Shown here one piece after another: positions 41,009 through 54,105 of a DNA stretch of 64,000 nt; position 1 is the stretch's first letter; every line of letters starts with the position of its first letter. The notes below the pieces were generated by a model. That model searched no databases and was not told the origin of the DNA. It saw only the letters and a program-made list of their open reading frames with translations. The stretch is from Cordilura impudica. Its lineage: Eukaryota > Arthropoda > Insecta > Diptera > Scathophagidae. Position numbers and translations under genes: made by a program. Location of the stretch: contig OY821521.1 of NCBI GenBank assembly GCA_963682025.1, forward strand, positions 120,576,020 through 120,640,019. The letters are read 5' to 3'.

Positions 41009-43581
41009 CTAGTTGTATCTTTCGGCACTCTTTTCGTAAGCTTTTGTCATATTTTCTTTAATCTTTTTTCGTATCATCTCTAATTTATCCTGTGGCTTTA
41101 AATTTAATATTTCGTGATCGGTTAACGACTGTAATTTTCTACCCAATTTATAATCGGCACCGCTGGTATACATGTGAAAACCAAAAAGTGCAAAAAATGG
41201 TGTAACCCCAGTCGCGGTGTGTACGGAATTTCTAAGCGCACATTCAATTTCTGATAAGTACAAGTCCCAATCTCTATTGTCTTGGTCCAGATATGCTCTA
41301 ATCGCTGCTAACACCGACTGATTCACGCGTTCAGACGCATTTGATTGAGGCGAATACACTGCCGTTTTTAAATGTTGGATTTTATAAGTTTTTAATAGAT
41401 TCTCAAAACTTTTTGCAACAAACTGTGAACCATTGTCGCTGTGTATTATTTCAGGGACTCCGAATTTATGAAAAATTTCTCGAACCAAAAATTCACTTAC
41501 ATTGTGAGTAGTTGCCTCTTTCATCGCTTTTAAAAAGGTAAATTTTGAAAAATGATCGACCACAATAAAGATGTAACAGTTTCCATGTTTTGATCGTGGA
41601 TATTTTCCCAAAAAATCTATATATAGTTTTTGGAATGGTCGATCAGTGATAACTTGATTGCCTATCTCCGGTCTTAGGTTTTGATTGCATGATTTAGTCT
41701 CCTTACATGTTTGACAATTGTCTATGAACATTTTCACCTGGGCCGTCATCTTAGGCCAGTAGAAGAACCGTCTTAATTTTTCTAGGGTTTTTGCCACCCC
41801 ACCGTGGGCTGCTATTAAAGTTGAGTGAGCTTTCTCTATCACTGGTTGTGTAATATTAGCTGGTATCCAACGTTTCCATGGGCATTCATCTGCGTTGTAC
41901 CTATCGAAAGACATATTATAAACTAATTCGTTTTCTAGTTTAATATCCGGTAACAGGTGTTGGTTTTCTTTAATGTTGTTTTTAAGGGCGCAATATTCTT
42001 CACTTTCAAATTCAGTGGTTTCGAAATCAAACAAATCTTCCATGTTGATTTCTTCAGCGTTGACTTCTCCGGGTAACCTTGACAACATATCTGCAACTAT
42101 ATTATCAGATCCTTTCCTGTGTTGTATTTCAAAGTCAAATGCCTGTAACTGCAGCGACCACCGTGCTAGTCTACCACTCAAATCTTTTAAAGACATAAGC
42201 CATTTAAGACTTGCGCGGTCTGTCACTATGGTAAATGGCATCATCTCCACGTAAGGACGAAATTTTTTCACTGCCATAACTGCTGCCAAGCACTCTTTCT
42301 CGGTCACGCTGTAATTTTTCTGGCACGCATTGAGTTTTTGTGAATAGAAGGCGATCGGTTGTTCATCATTATCGTCGTTGATTTGATACAACACGGCACC
42401 AATACCATAACACACGCATCGCATTGTATCCAGAACCGTCTTGAAAAATCAGCATGACGCAAAACGGGTGCTGATGTAAGTGCGATTTTTAAATTCTCGA
42501 ATGCTGAAATTGCCTCAGGTCTCATCGTAATTTTTTTTGTCTTTTTAAGCGTATCCGTGAGTGGAGCTGAGATTGTCGCGAAGTCCTTAATAAACCGACG
42601 ATACCAGCCGGCTGTACCCAAAAAACTCCGGACATCACGTGGTGTCTTCGGCATTTTAATAGCTCGTATCGCTTGAATTTTTTCGGGATCGGTTTTAAGC
42701 ATCCCACCGCCAACAATAAAACCAAGATATTTTAATTGTTTGAAACAAAATTGTGATTTTTCTAAACCAATTGTTAAATTGGCTTTCTTTAGGCATTGAG
42801 CTACTTCTTTTAAACGTTTCTGATATAATCAACAGGTCGTCAAGGTAAACGAAAACATTGCCCTTCAGTTTTTGTGGAACTGCTTTGTCCATCAATCTAC
42901 AAAGTCTTTGGGCAGCGTTGCATAACCCGAAAGGCATGACGCGAACTTGGTAGAGTGGCCGACCTGCTACTGTAAATGCGGTGTACGGTTTGCTCTCCTC
43001 ATCCAGCTCTATCTGCCAAAAAGCAAATTTTAAATCAACGCTACTTATGTAATATGTTTCGTCGATTCTACTTATAATGCCATCGATGTTTTGTAAGGGA
43101 TATGCATCTTTGACGGTCACCTTATTCAATTTTCTAGCATCGAGACAATACCTGTTTTTGTTGGGTTTACGCACCACTGTAGTTCTACTACTCCATGGAC
43201 TTTCACTCTCTTCAATTACTTTCAAATCTAGCATCCTATCTATTTCTTTATACACTATTTCCTGTACTGCAGGTGAAATTGGATAATACCTATCCTTTAC
43301 CGGCTCGGCACCTTCTATCAATTTGATACTGATGTTTGATGTTTTTCTAAAGACGTGCATCCTAAACCTACTTTTTCAAACGCTGAAAATATACTTATAA
43401 TTGAATCTAATTGTTGTTGTTGTTCTCGTGTCAAAATGTGCGGATGTGATTTATGATCTTCGACCTTATAATTTTCCTGCAATTTTTCCATATCTAATTC
43501 AGCTGCACCGATAATATCGGGGGCTAATTCGAAAAACCTCCAAAAGTCTATGCCTAAGTATGCTTTGGGTTTTGGTTTCAT
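41009..43581 (-). pseudogene. Gypsy pol (PR end, RT, RNase H, integrase), unit A
   Basis: 43581-43318 is the protease end fused at its start to unrelated non-LTR codons. 43360-42695 is RT: YPISPAVQEIVYKEIDRML, SVDLKFAFWQIEL, MPFGLCNAAQRL and YLDDLLIIS. An extra A near 42807-42811 shifts the frame; the correct frame resumes as 42702-42304 (GTAGWYRRFIKDFA, then RNase H). Unit A alone lacks a T at 42410/42411, which breaks RNase H. 42424-41009 holds the RNase H end and the integrase with HHCC zinc residues (AHGGVAKTLEKLRRFFYWP, CQTC) and D, D, E in YIDFLGKYP, HSDNGSQF and SPQSNASERVN. In-frame stops follow SAERYN before FTPGQEVYRRN. Confidence 0.85.
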
Positions 43582-44303
43582 ACAATTGTGAAGTTGAATG
43601 ATAAATAAATGAGGTCATGTTTAGAGAAACAGGGCACGCAAAGTTGATCAAATACCAATAAATTTGAAGGATTACTTATAATAAAAATGTCAAGCAACGA
43701 ATTAGTTATAGATGTATAATAAGTAGGATTTACAGTGTTGACGATATATAATCCAATTGACATGAGGGATTGCAACATGTCCGAACCAGCCAGAATATTT
43801 GAATTAAAAGCGCTAGCGATAACAACATCATTGTACTGTATGGTAAGGGTTTCAAGAAGGTTTAAAAAAGATTCATATGGAATTTGTTTGTTAGGTCTGT
43901 AGGTACAACCCAATAGTAATTTACTTTCACGTGAGATAATTTCAACAAATAAATATTCTATTTTGTCGTCCGCCTTTGATGAGCAAATAAATTTTGTACA
44001 AATATGATTTTTAATGTAAATAGCAACACCACCTCCGTGTTTTAGTCTATCATTTCTTAATAATTTATAGCCTTTGGCAGCAACCATTCCATCAGTTACA
44101 CTTTCGTTATACCAAGTTTATGATATACACACGATATCCACATCAGATTCCTCAAATAAATATCGGAACTCATCCATTTTATTGACCAAACTTTGTGCAT
44201 TAATATGGCATATGTTCAAACCATTACGCTGTTTTGTTAAAACTCGGATCATATTTTTAGTACTGTCATTAGAACTCAACCCAGTATTAAATGTTTGTGA
44301 CAT
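43566..44303 (-). pseudogene. Non-LTR endonuclease fragment, unit B
   Basis: 44303-44118 and 44087-43578 repeat the start of ORF2, with the same TAA at the catalytic Glu codon (44118-44120). The fragment ends artificially at the join with gypsy protease sequence, where an extra T (CAATTGTG against CAATGTG) is shared with unit C. VIASAFNSN here differs from VIASDFNSN in unit A, so the active-site-like Asp is also lost. Confidence 0.8.
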
Positions 44304-44503
44304 TAAAATGTATTAAAAATAATAATAATAGGGCAACGCTACGAGTATTAGGAGGATAAAAGTTACAATTCATATTACAATTTTGTTTTAATAATGCAAG
44401 CATACTTATACGTATAACACAAGAATTATAAGAGACTTTGTACAATACAAGTGCTTGGAAAGGTAAAAATAACATTAAGAATAGCAATACATCAGTTAAA
44501 ATC

Positions 44504-45454
44504 CTATTGTATATCATTTTGATGCGGTTCATTACGATTATAAGGCAGAAAAAACTGATTTAGTTCATTAATGTCTTCAATTCGTTTAGGTTCCTGGTTA
44601 GTAGAGACTTTTATGTAGACTAGTCCACGCAATGTAAAAGCAGATAGTAAACGATTCTGCTTACGTAAATCAATCGCTGTCTGAAATATTTTGAAATTTG
44701 TTGATGTTAAGTTTTCATTAAGAAAGACTTTCCTATTGCAGTTTTTTTCAGAATTAAATCCAATATGACGCAGACATAGATGAGACTGAGAGTTTTTTCT
44801 AAAATGTGCTAGTGATTTCAGAACAAAATTTTTGTCGTAAGGCGACATAAGTTTCACAAGTATAACCGCATCATGCGAGTTTAATTCTTTATTGTTCCTG
44901 TTCTGTAGACGAAAAATGGATTTGTATGCAGGTGTTGATATATTTAATACATAACATATGTTATCAAAAAGTTCATTTAGGTTCTCATTAGCCTTGTATG
45001 GAATACCATTTATTCTAAGATCACACGAAACAGCTATATTTTCCTGGCGTTGAATTTGAGATTTTAATGTTTTTATTTCTGTTTGAAGCAGTTTAATTTC
45101 GGTACAACCTGCTTCAAGCTCAGTAACTCTCTCTCTTACGTTATGAATTTCACTCATTATATCAACAATACGTTTATTAAGCTCATTTAAGAGTCTATTT
45201 TCAACAGTATTTATCTTTAATTCAACTTCACTTATTTTCTCGTTCATCTGAGATAGAATTCTAGCCTCACTCTCTTGTATGGATGACGCAATTTTCGTTG
45301 TTATTAACTGGTACTGTTTCTCAAATCTTTTATCCATAAGTTCCATTAAACGAGTTGGAGAAAGTGTTAATCGCGCACTTTTTGCGTCATTGTTAAGTGG
45401 TGAAACATTTTCCCTTTTATTTTTAGTGCTGATATTGTTATTGTTATCCGTCAT
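44504..45454 (-). CDS. Non-LTR ORF1, unit B
   Basis: 316 open residues, nearly identical to unit A. Differences visible by eye include a Thr at position 2, Asn for Asp in LLNELNKR, Arg for Ser in NVRERV, and RINGIPYK for RMNGIPYK. It has no known promoter in this context other than the 5' UTR copied with it. Confidence 0.7.
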   Translation of the reverse strand: MTDNNNNISTKNKRENVSPLNNDAKSARLTLSPTRLMELMDKRFEKQYQLITTKIASSIQESEARILSQMNEKISEVELKINTVENRLLNELNKRIVDIMSEIHNVRERVTELEAGCTEIKLLQTEIKTLKSQIQRQENIAVSCDLRINGIPYKANENLNELFDNICYVLNISTPAYKSIFRLQNRNNKELNSHDAVILVKLMSPYDKNFVLKSLAHFRKNSQSHLCLRHIGFNSEKNCNRKVFLNENLTSTNFKIFQTAIDLRKQNRLLSAFTLRGLVYIKVSTNQEPKRIEDINELNQFFLPYNRNEPHQNDIQ

Positions 45455-46016
45455 TTTTATTTATTTTTAATGTATGTAATTACGAGTTGTGTTGATATTT
45501 GTTTTATTATTTTTTATTTTAGTTTTTAGATTTAAGATTTTAAGTTGTAAACGTGGGGTTAAGTGTATTATATTTTGTGAGTACTACTTACCACTAGATG
45601 GCGAGATAATATTTTTCATATATTAGCTACTTATATTAACGACTGTGATTATTTATAGCAACAGCTGACTGTTTGAGTGGTTTTAATAATATTTAATTTT
45701 TAGTACTCCGAATTTATTTTTAATTTAATTTAAAATGTATTTATTTCATAAAACACAATAACTACTGTGATGACAGTATTCCACAACTGCAATGGACACT
45801 CTCGACTATGAATTATAAAAAGAATTAACTTTGGCAAAGCCTTTTTAATGTTTATTTAAAACAATTATTCACAGCGATCTCAAAAACACGACTTGTTTGT
45901 CTACATTTCAAAAACTTTTTGCAAAATTTTGCGTTTATATTTTATTCAAAATTACTCGATATCGTGTTTCTGCGGTAAACTTCTTGGCCTGGGGTAAATG
46001 TAACAACCCTTGCTCG

Positions 46017-48590
46017 CTAGTTGTATCTTTCGGCACTCTTTTCGTAAGCTTTTGTCATATTTTCTTTAATCTTTTTTCGTATCATCTCTAATTTATCCTG
46101 TGGCTTTAAATTTAATATTTCGTGATCGGTTAACGACTGTAATTTTCTACCCAATTTATAATCGGCACCGCTGGTATACATGTGAAAACCAAAAAGTGCA
46201 AAAAATGGTGTAACCCCAGTCGCGGTGTGTACGGAATTTCTAAGCGCACATTCAATTTCTGATAAGTACAAGTCCCAATCTCTATGGTCTTGGTCCAGAT
46301 ATGCTCTAATCGCTGCTAACACCGACTGATTCACGCGTTCAGACGCATTTGATTGAGGCGAATACACTGCCGTTTTTAAATGTTGGATTTTATAAGTTTT
46401 TAATAGATTCTCAAAACTTTTTGCAACAAACTGTGAACCATTGTCGCTGTGTATTATTTCAGGGACTCCGAATTTATGAAAAATTTCTCGAACCAAAAAT
46501 TCACTTACATTGTGAGTAGTTGCCTCTTTCATCGCTTTTAAAAAGGTAAATTTTGAAAAATGATCGACCACAATAAAGATGTAACAGTTTCCATGTTTTG
46601 ATCGTGGATATTTTCCCAAAAAATCTATATATAGTTTTTGGAATGGTCGATCAGTGATAACTTGATTGCCTATCTCCGGTCTTAGGTTTTGATTGCATGA
46701 TTTAGTCTCCTTACATGTTTGACAATTGTCTATGAACATTTTCACCTGGGCCGTCATCTTAGGCCAGTAGAAGAACCGTCTTAATTTTTCTAGGGTTTTT
46801 GCCACCCCACCGTGGGCTGCTATTAAAGTTGAGTGAGCTTTCTCTATCACTGGTTGTGTAATATTAGCTGGCATCCAACGTTTCCATGGGCATTCATCTG
46901 CGTTGTACCTATCGAAAGACATATTATAAACTAATTCGTTTTCTAGTTTAATATCCGGTAACAGGTGTTGGTTTTCTTTAATGTTGTTTTTAAGGGCGCA
47001 ATATTCTTCACTTTCAAATTCAGTGGTTTCGAAATCAAACAAATCTTCCATGTTGATTTCTTCAGCGTTGACTTCTCCGGGTAACCTTGACAACATATCT
47101 GCAACTATATTATCAGATCCTTTCCTGTGTTGTATTTCAAAGTCAAATGCCTGTAACTGCAGCGACCACCGTGCTAGTCTACCACTCAAATCTTTGAAAG
47201 ACATAAGCCATTTAAGACTTGCGCGGTCTGTCACTATGGTAAATGGCATCATCTCCACGTAAGGATGAAATTTTTTCACTGCCATAACTGCTGCCAAGCA
47301 CTCTTTCTCGGTCACGCTGTAATTTTTCTGGCACGCATTGAGTTTTTGTGAATAGAAGGCGATCGGTTGTTCATCATTATCGTCGTTGATTTGATACAAC
47401 ACGGCACCAATACCATAATCACACGCATCGCATTGTATCCAGAACCGTCTTGAAAAATCAGCATGACGCAAAACGGGTGATGATGTAAGTGCGATTTTTA
47501 AATTCTCGAATGCTGAAATTGCCTCAGATCTCATCGTAATTTTTTTTGTCTTTTTAAGCGTATCCGTGAGTGGAGCTGAGATTGTCGCGAAGTCCTTAAT
47601 AAACCGACGATACCAGCCGGCTGTACCCAAAAAACTCCGGACATCACGTGGTGTCTTCGGCATTTTAATAGCTCGTATCGCTTGAATTTTTTCGGGATCG
47701 GTTTTAAGCATCCCACCGCCAACAATAAAACCAAGATATTTTAATTGTTTGAAACAAAATTGTGATTTTTCTAAACCAATTGTTAAATTGGCTTTCTTTA
47801 GGCATTGAGCTACTTCTTTTAACCGTTTCTGATATAATCAACAGGTCGTCAAGGTAAACGAAAACATTGCCCTTCAGTTTTTGTGGAACTGCTTTGTCCA
47901 TCAATCTACAAAGTCTTTGGGCAGCGTTGCATAACCCGAAAGGCATGACGCGAACTTGGTAGAGTGGCCGACCTGCTACTGTAAATGCGGTGTACGGTTT
48001 GCTCTCCTCATCCAGCTCTATCTGCCAAAAAGCAAATTTTAAATCAACGCTACTTATGTAATATGTTTCGTCGATTCTACTTATAATGCCATCGATGTTT
48101 TGTAAGGGATATGCATCTTTGACGGTCACCTTATTCAATTTTCTAGCATCGAGACAATACCTGTTTTTGTTGGGTTTACGCACCACTGTAGTTCTACTAC
48201 TCCATGGACTTTCACTCTCTTCAATTACTTTCAAATCTAGCATCCTATCTATTTCTTTATACACTATTTCCTGTACTGCAGGTGAAATTGGATAATACCT
48301 ATCCTTTACCGGCTCGGCACCTTCTATCAATTTGATACTGATGTTTGATGTTTTTCTAAAGACGTGCATCCTAAACCTACTTTTTCAAACGCTGAAAATA
48401 TACTTATAATTGAATCTAATTGTTGTTGTTGTTCTCGTGTCAAAATGTGCGGATGTGATTTATGATCTTCGACCTTATAATTTTCCTGCAATTTTTCCAT
48501 ATCTAATTCAGCTGCACCGATAATATCGGGGGCTAATTCGAAAAACCTCCAAAAGTCTATGCCTAAGTATGCTTTGGGTTTTGGTTTCAT
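46017..48590 (-). pseudogene. Gypsy pol (PR end, RT, RNase H, integrase), unit B
   Basis: It has the same order as unit A. The RT frame (48369-47704) ends at the shared A-run frameshift near 47816-47820; the correct frame then runs open from 47711 to 46017 (564 residues) through RNase H (QCDACDYGIGAVLY, TEKECLAAVMAVKKF) and the full integrase catalytic core. The stop after SAERYN is shared. Unit-specific changes include FHPYVEMM and RWMPANIT. Confidence 0.85.
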
Positions 48591-49312
48591 ACAATTGTGA
48601 AGTTGAATGATAAATAAATGAGGTCATGTTTAGAGAAACAGGGCACGCAAAGTTGATCAAATACCAATAAATTTGAAGGATTACTTATAATAAAAATGTC
48701 AAGCAACGAATTAGTTATAGATGTATAATAAGTAGGATTTACAGTGTTGACGATATATAATCCAATTGACATGAGGGATTGCAACATGTCCGAACCAGCC
48801 AGAATATTTGAATTAAAAGCGCTAGCGATAACAACATCATTGTACTGTATGGTAAGGGTTTCAAGAAGGTTTAAAAAAGATTCATATGGAATTTGTTTGT
48901 TAGGTCTGTAGGTACAACCCAATAGTAATTTACTTTCACGTGAGATAATTTCAACAAATAAATATTCTATTTTGTCGTCCGCCTTTGATGAGCAAATAAA
49001 TTTTGTACAAATATGATTTTTAATGTAAATAGCAACACCACCTCCGTGTTTTAGTCTATCATTTCTTAATAATTTATAGCCTTTGGCAGCAACCATTCCA
49101 TCAGTTACACTTTCGTTATACCAAGTTTATGATATACACACGATATCCACATCAGATTCCTCAAATAAATATCGGAACTCATCCATTTTATTGACCAAAC
49201 TTTGTGCATTAATATGGCATATGTTCAAACCATTACGCTGTTTTGTTAAAACTCGGATCATATTTTTAGTACTGTCATTAGAACTCAACCCAGTATTAAA
49301 TGTTTGTGACAT
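48575..49312 (-). pseudogene. Non-LTR endonuclease fragment, unit C
   Basis: 49312-49127 and 49096-48587 repeat unit B, including the TAA at the catalytic Glu codon (49127-49129), the VIASAFNSN change and the extra T at the join. Units B and C are therefore closer to each other here than to unit A. Confidence 0.8.
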
Positions 49313-49512
49313 TAAAATGTATTAAAAATAATAATAATAGGGCAACGCTACGAGTATTAGGAGGATAAAAGTTACAATTCATATTACAATTTTGTTTTAA
49401 TAATGCAAGCATACTTATACGTATAACACAAGAATTATAAGAGACTTTGTACAATACAAGTGCTTGGAAAGGTAAAAATAACATTAAGAATAGCAATACA
49501 TCAGTTAAAATC

Positions 49513-50463
49513 CTATTGTATATCATTTTGATGCGGTTCATTACGATTATAAGGCAGAAAAAACTGATTTAGTTCATTAATGTCTTCAATTCGTTTAGGT
49601 TCCTGGTTAGTAGAGACTTTTATGTAGACTAGTCCACGCAATGTAAAAGCAGATAGTAAACGATTCTGCTTACGTAAATCAATCGCTGTCTGAAATATTT
49701 TGAAATTTGTTGATGTTAAGTTTTCATTAAGAAAGACTTTCCTATTGCAGTTTTTTTCAGAATTAAATCCAATATGACGCAGACATAGATGAGACTGAGA
49801 GTTTTTTCTAAAATGTGCTAGTGATTTCAGAACAAAATTTTTGTCGTAAGGCGACATAAGTTTCACAAGTATAACCGCATCATGCGAGTTTAATTCTTTA
49901 TTGTTCCTGTTCTGTAGACGAAAAATGGATTTGTATGCAGGTGTTGATATATTTAATACATAACATATGTTATCAAAAAGTTCATTTAGGTTCTCATTAG
50001 CCTTGTATGGAATACCATTTATTCTAAGATCACACGAAACAGCTATATTTTCCTGGCGTTGAATTTGAGATTTTAATGTTTTTATTTCTGTTTGAAGCAG
50101 TTTAATTTCGGTACAACCTGCTTCAAGCTCAGTAACTCTCTCACTTACGTTATGAATTTCACTCATTATATCAACAATACGTTTATCAAGCTCATTTAAG
50201 AGTCTATTTTCAACAGTATTTATCTTTAATTCAACTTCACTTATTTTCTCGTTCATCTGAGATAGAATTCTAGCCTCACTCTCTTGTATGGATGACGCAA
50301 TTTTCGTTGTTATTAACTGGTACTGTTTCTCAAATCTTTTATCCATAAGTTCCATTAAACGAGTTGGAGAAAGTGTTAATCGCGCACTTTTTGCGTCATT
50401 GTTAAGTGGTGAAACATTTTCCCTTTTATTTTTAGTGCTGATATTGTTATTGTTATCCATCAT
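49513..50463 (-). CDS. Non-LTR ORF1, unit C
   Basis: 316 open residues. It combines features of units A and B: the MMDNNN start, LLNELDKR and NVSERV as in A, and RINGIPYK and NSHDAV as in B. The mosaic pattern suggests exchange or gene conversion among units, or stepwise duplication. Confidence 0.7.
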   Translation of the reverse strand: MMDNNNNISTKNKRENVSPLNNDAKSARLTLSPTRLMELMDKRFEKQYQLITTKIASSIQESEARILSQMNEKISEVELKINTVENRLLNELDKRIVDIMSEIHNVSERVTELEAGCTEIKLLQTEIKTLKSQIQRQENIAVSCDLRINGIPYKANENLNELFDNICYVLNISTPAYKSIFRLQNRNNKELNSHDAVILVKLMSPYDKNFVLKSLAHFRKNSQSHLCLRHIGFNSEKNCNRKVFLNENLTSTNFKIFQTAIDLRKQNRLLSAFTLRGLVYIKVSTNQEPKRIEDINELNQFFLPYNRNEPHQNDIQ

Positions 50464-51025
50464 TTTTATTTATTTTTAATGTATGTAATTACGAGTTGTG
50501 TTGATATTTGTTTTATTATTTTTTATTTTAGTTTTTAGATTTAAGATTTTAAGTTGTAAACGTGGGGTTAAGTGTATTATATTTTGTGAGTACTACTTAC
50601 CACTAGATGGCGAGATAATATTTTTCATATATTAGCTACTTATATTAACGACTGTGATTATTTATAGCAACAGCTGACTGTTTGAGTGGTTTTAATAATA
50701 TTTAATTTTTAGTACTCCGAATTTATTTTTAATTTAATTTAAAATGTATTTATTTCATAAAACACAATAACTACTGTGATGACAGTATTCCACAACTGCA
50801 ATGGACACTCTCGACTATGAATTATAAAAAGAATTAACTTTGGCAAAGCCTTTTTAATGTTTATTTAAAACAATTATTCACAGCGATCTCAAAAACACGA
50901 CTTGTTTGTCTACATTTCAAAAACTTTTTGCAAAATTTTGCGTTTATATTTTATTCAAAATTACTCGATATCGTGTTTCTGCGGTAAACTTCTTGGCCTG
51001 GGGTAAATGTAACAACCCTTGCTCG

Positions 51026-54000
51026 CTAGTTGTATCTTTCGGCACTCTTTTCGTAAGCTTTTGTCATATTTTCTTTAATCTTTTTTCGTATCATCTCTAA
51101 TTTATCCTGTGGCTTTAAATTTAATATTTCGTGATCGGTTAACGACTGTAATTTTCTACCGAATTTATAATCGGCACCGCTGGTATACATGTGAAAACCA
51201 AAAAGTGCAAAAAATGGTGTAACCCCAGTCGCGGTGTGTACGGAATTTCTAAGCGCACATTCAATTTCTGATAAGTACAAGTCCCAATCTCTATGGTCTT
51301 GGTCCAGATATGCTCTAATCGCTGCTAACACCGACTGATTCACGCGTTCAGACGCATTTGATTGAGGCGAATACACTGCCGTTTTTAAATGTTGGATTTT
51401 ATAAGTTTTTAATAGATTCTCAAAACTTTTTGCAACAAACTGTGAACCATTGTCGCTGTGTATTATTTCAGGGACTCCGAATTTATGAAAAATTTCTCGA
51501 ACCAAAAATTCACTTACATTGTGAGTAGTTGCCTCTTTCATCGCTTTTAAAAAGGTAAATTTTGAAAAATGATCGACCACAATAAAGATGTAACAGTTTC
51601 CATGTTTTGATCGTGGATATTTTCCCAAAAAATCTATATATAGTTTTTGGAATGGTCGATCAGTGATAACTTGATTGCCTATCTCCGGTCTTAGGTTTTG
51701 ATTGCATGATTTAGTCTCCTTACATGTTTGACAATTGTCTATGAACATTTTCACCTGGGCCGTCATCTTAGGCCAGTAGAAGAACCGTCTTAATTTTTCT
51801 AGGGTTTTTGCCACCCCACCGTGGGCTGCTATTAAAGTTGAGTGAGCTTTCTCTATCACTGGTTGTGTTATATTAGCTGGTATCCAACGTTTCCATGGGC
51901 ATTCATCTGCGTTGTACCTATCGAAAGACATATTATAAACTAATTCGTTTTCTAGTTTAATATCCGGTAACAGGTGTTGGTTTTCTTTAATGTTGTTTTT
52001 AAGGGCGCAATATTCTTCACTTTCAAATTCAGTGGTTTCGAAATCAAACAAATCTTCCATGTTGATTTCTTCAGCGTTGACTTCTCCGGGTAACCTTGAC
52101 AACATATCTGCAACTATATTATCAGATCCTTTCCTGTGTTGTATTTCAAAGTCAAATGCCTGTAACTGCAGCGACCACCGTGCTAGTCTACCACTCAAAT
52201 CTTTTAAAGACATAAGCCATTTAAGACTTGCGCGGTCTGTCACTATGGTAAATGGCATCATCTCCACGTAAGGACGAAATTTTTTCACTGCCATAACTGC
52301 TGCCAAGCACTCTTTCTCGGTCACGCTGTAATTTTTCTGGCACGCATTGAGTTTTTGTGAATAGAAGGCGATCGGTTGTTCATCATTATCGTCGTTGATT
52401 TGATACAACACGGCACCAATACCATAATCACACGCATCGCATTGTATCCAGAACCGTCTTGAAAAATCAGCATGACGCAAAACGGGTGCTGATGTAAGTG
52501 CGATTTTTAAATTCTCGAATGCTGAAATTGCCTCAGGTCTCATCGTAATTTTTTTTGTCTTTTTAAGCGTATCCGTGAGTGGAGCTGAGATTGTCGCGAA
52601 GTCCTTAATAAACCGACGATACCAGCCGGCTGTACCCAAAAAACTCCGGACATCACGTGGTGTCTTCGGCATTTTAATAGCTCGTATCGCTTGAATTTTT
52701 TCGGGATCGGTTTTAAGCATCCCACCGCCAACAATAAAACCAAGATATTTTAATTGTTTGAAACAAAATTGTGATTTTTCTAAACCAATTGTTAAATTGG
52801 CTTTCTTTAGGCATTGAGCTACTTCTTTTAAACGTTTCTGATATAATCAACAGGTCGTCAAGGTAAACGAAAACATTGCCCTTCAGTTTTTGTGGAACTG
52901 CTTTGTCCATCAATCTACAAAGTCTTTGGGCAGCGTTGCATAACCCGAAAGGCATGACGCGAACTTGGTAGAGTGGCCGACCTGCTACTGTAAATGCGGT
53001 GTACGGTTTGCTCTCCTCATCCAGCTCTATCTGCCAAAAAGCAAATTTTAAATCAACGCTACTTATGTAATATGTTTCGTCGATTCTACTTATAATGCCA
53101 TCGATGTTTTGTAAGGGATATGCATCTTTGACGGTCACCTTATTCAATTTTCTAGCATCGAGACAATACCTGTTTTTGTTGGGTTTACGCACCACTGTAG
53201 TTCTACTACTCCATGGACTTTCACTCTCTTCAATTACTTTCAAATCTAGCATCCTATCTATTTCTTTATACACTATTTCCTGTACTGCAGGTGAAATTGG
53301 ATAATACCTATCCTTTACCGGCTCGGCACCTTCTATCAATTTGATACTGATGTTTGATGTTTTTCTAAAGACGTGCATCCTAAACCTACTTTTTCAAACG
53401 CTGAAAATATACTTATAATTGAATCTAATTGTTGTTGTTGTTCTCGTGTCAAAATGTGCGGATGTGATTTATGATCTTCGACCTTATAATTTTCCTGCAA
53501 TTTTTCCATATCTAATTCAGCTGCACCGATAATATCGGGGGCTAATTCGAAAAACCTCCAAAAGTCTATGCCTAAGTATGCTTCCTGTTCTAGTTCGGGA
53601 CACAAATACAACTCCATGACATTTATCTTATTCTCGAACATAACTTCTATCAAAACTTTTCCTAATAACCTATGTTTTTGTCCTGCTGCTGTTGTTACCA
53701 CCGAAAATATTGGCACAATTTCACTTCCTATACTTTCTATGAGCTCTCTACAACCTTTACCTAGAAGACTAACAGATGCACCTGTATCGAGAAGACCTTT
53801 AATGGGTACATCTCCGATAAAAATTTTTGCATACGCTCGAGGATCTGCTTTGCTTTTATTCACTGACTTGATCGTCTCAATAACCAGTCTTCTAGTATGC
53901 CTTCTAGCAGCAAATTTGGCTCTCAACTTTTTGATCCTGTTGGATATTGGCCTTCTGATGGTGACAGCTTCATTAAAAATTACGCTTCGAACTTTTTCAT

Positions 54001-54102
54001 AATTGGATCTTCTTTCTTCTAGCGAATAAGTATGTTTTAATTTTGGATTAAATTTATTAAATGATTTTGTAATTTTTACTAAATTGGTATAATTTTTATT
54101 TT
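51026..54102 (-). pseudogene. Gypsy pol, native copy (unit C plus full protease)
   Basis: The only unit that continues into a complete protease. The pol frame is open from just after the gag stop (about 54102), through NYTNLVKI and SYSLEERRS-like residues, to the retropepsin LLDTGASVSLLGKG (within 53926-53336). A frame change occurs near the end of the protease (GLGCTSLEKH, then a different frame from 53378). RT (53378-52713) has SVDLKFAFWQIEL and YLDDLLIIS, with the shared A-run frameshift near 52825-52829; RNase H and integrase (52720-51026) are open. Pol is in the -1 frame relative to gag. The domain order PR-RT-RH-IN is diagnostic of Ty3/Gypsy. Confidence 0.88.
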
Positions 54103-54105
54103 TTT

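Larger units (their letters stand above)
38560..53575. repeat. Tandem triplication of a ~5,009 bp gypsy/non-LTR chimeric unit
   Basis: Units run about 38560-43565, 43566-48574 and 48575-53575. Each holds, in plus-strand order, the non-LTR endonuclease start, ORF1 and 5' UTR, then the gypsy integrase, RNase H, RT and end of protease. At the two internal joins, gypsy protease sequence (ending AAGTATGCTT) meets the middle of the non-LTR endonuclease (TGGGTTTTGGTTTCATA). Copies differ by scattered substitutions and one indel, so they are close but not identical. Confidence 0.88.

Noticed and set aside
43566..43581. New chimeric gene starting in non-LTR sequence and entering gypsy protease
   Set aside because: The fused start is just the tandem-join sequence, and the frame soon ends at the protease/RT frame change. 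There is no sign of selection for it.
53336..53378. Programmed -1 frameshift between gypsy protease and RT
   Set aside because: Only GAAAAAC is present, not a full X XXY YYZ slip site with a clear downstream structure. An ordinary frameshift in a dead element is simpler.
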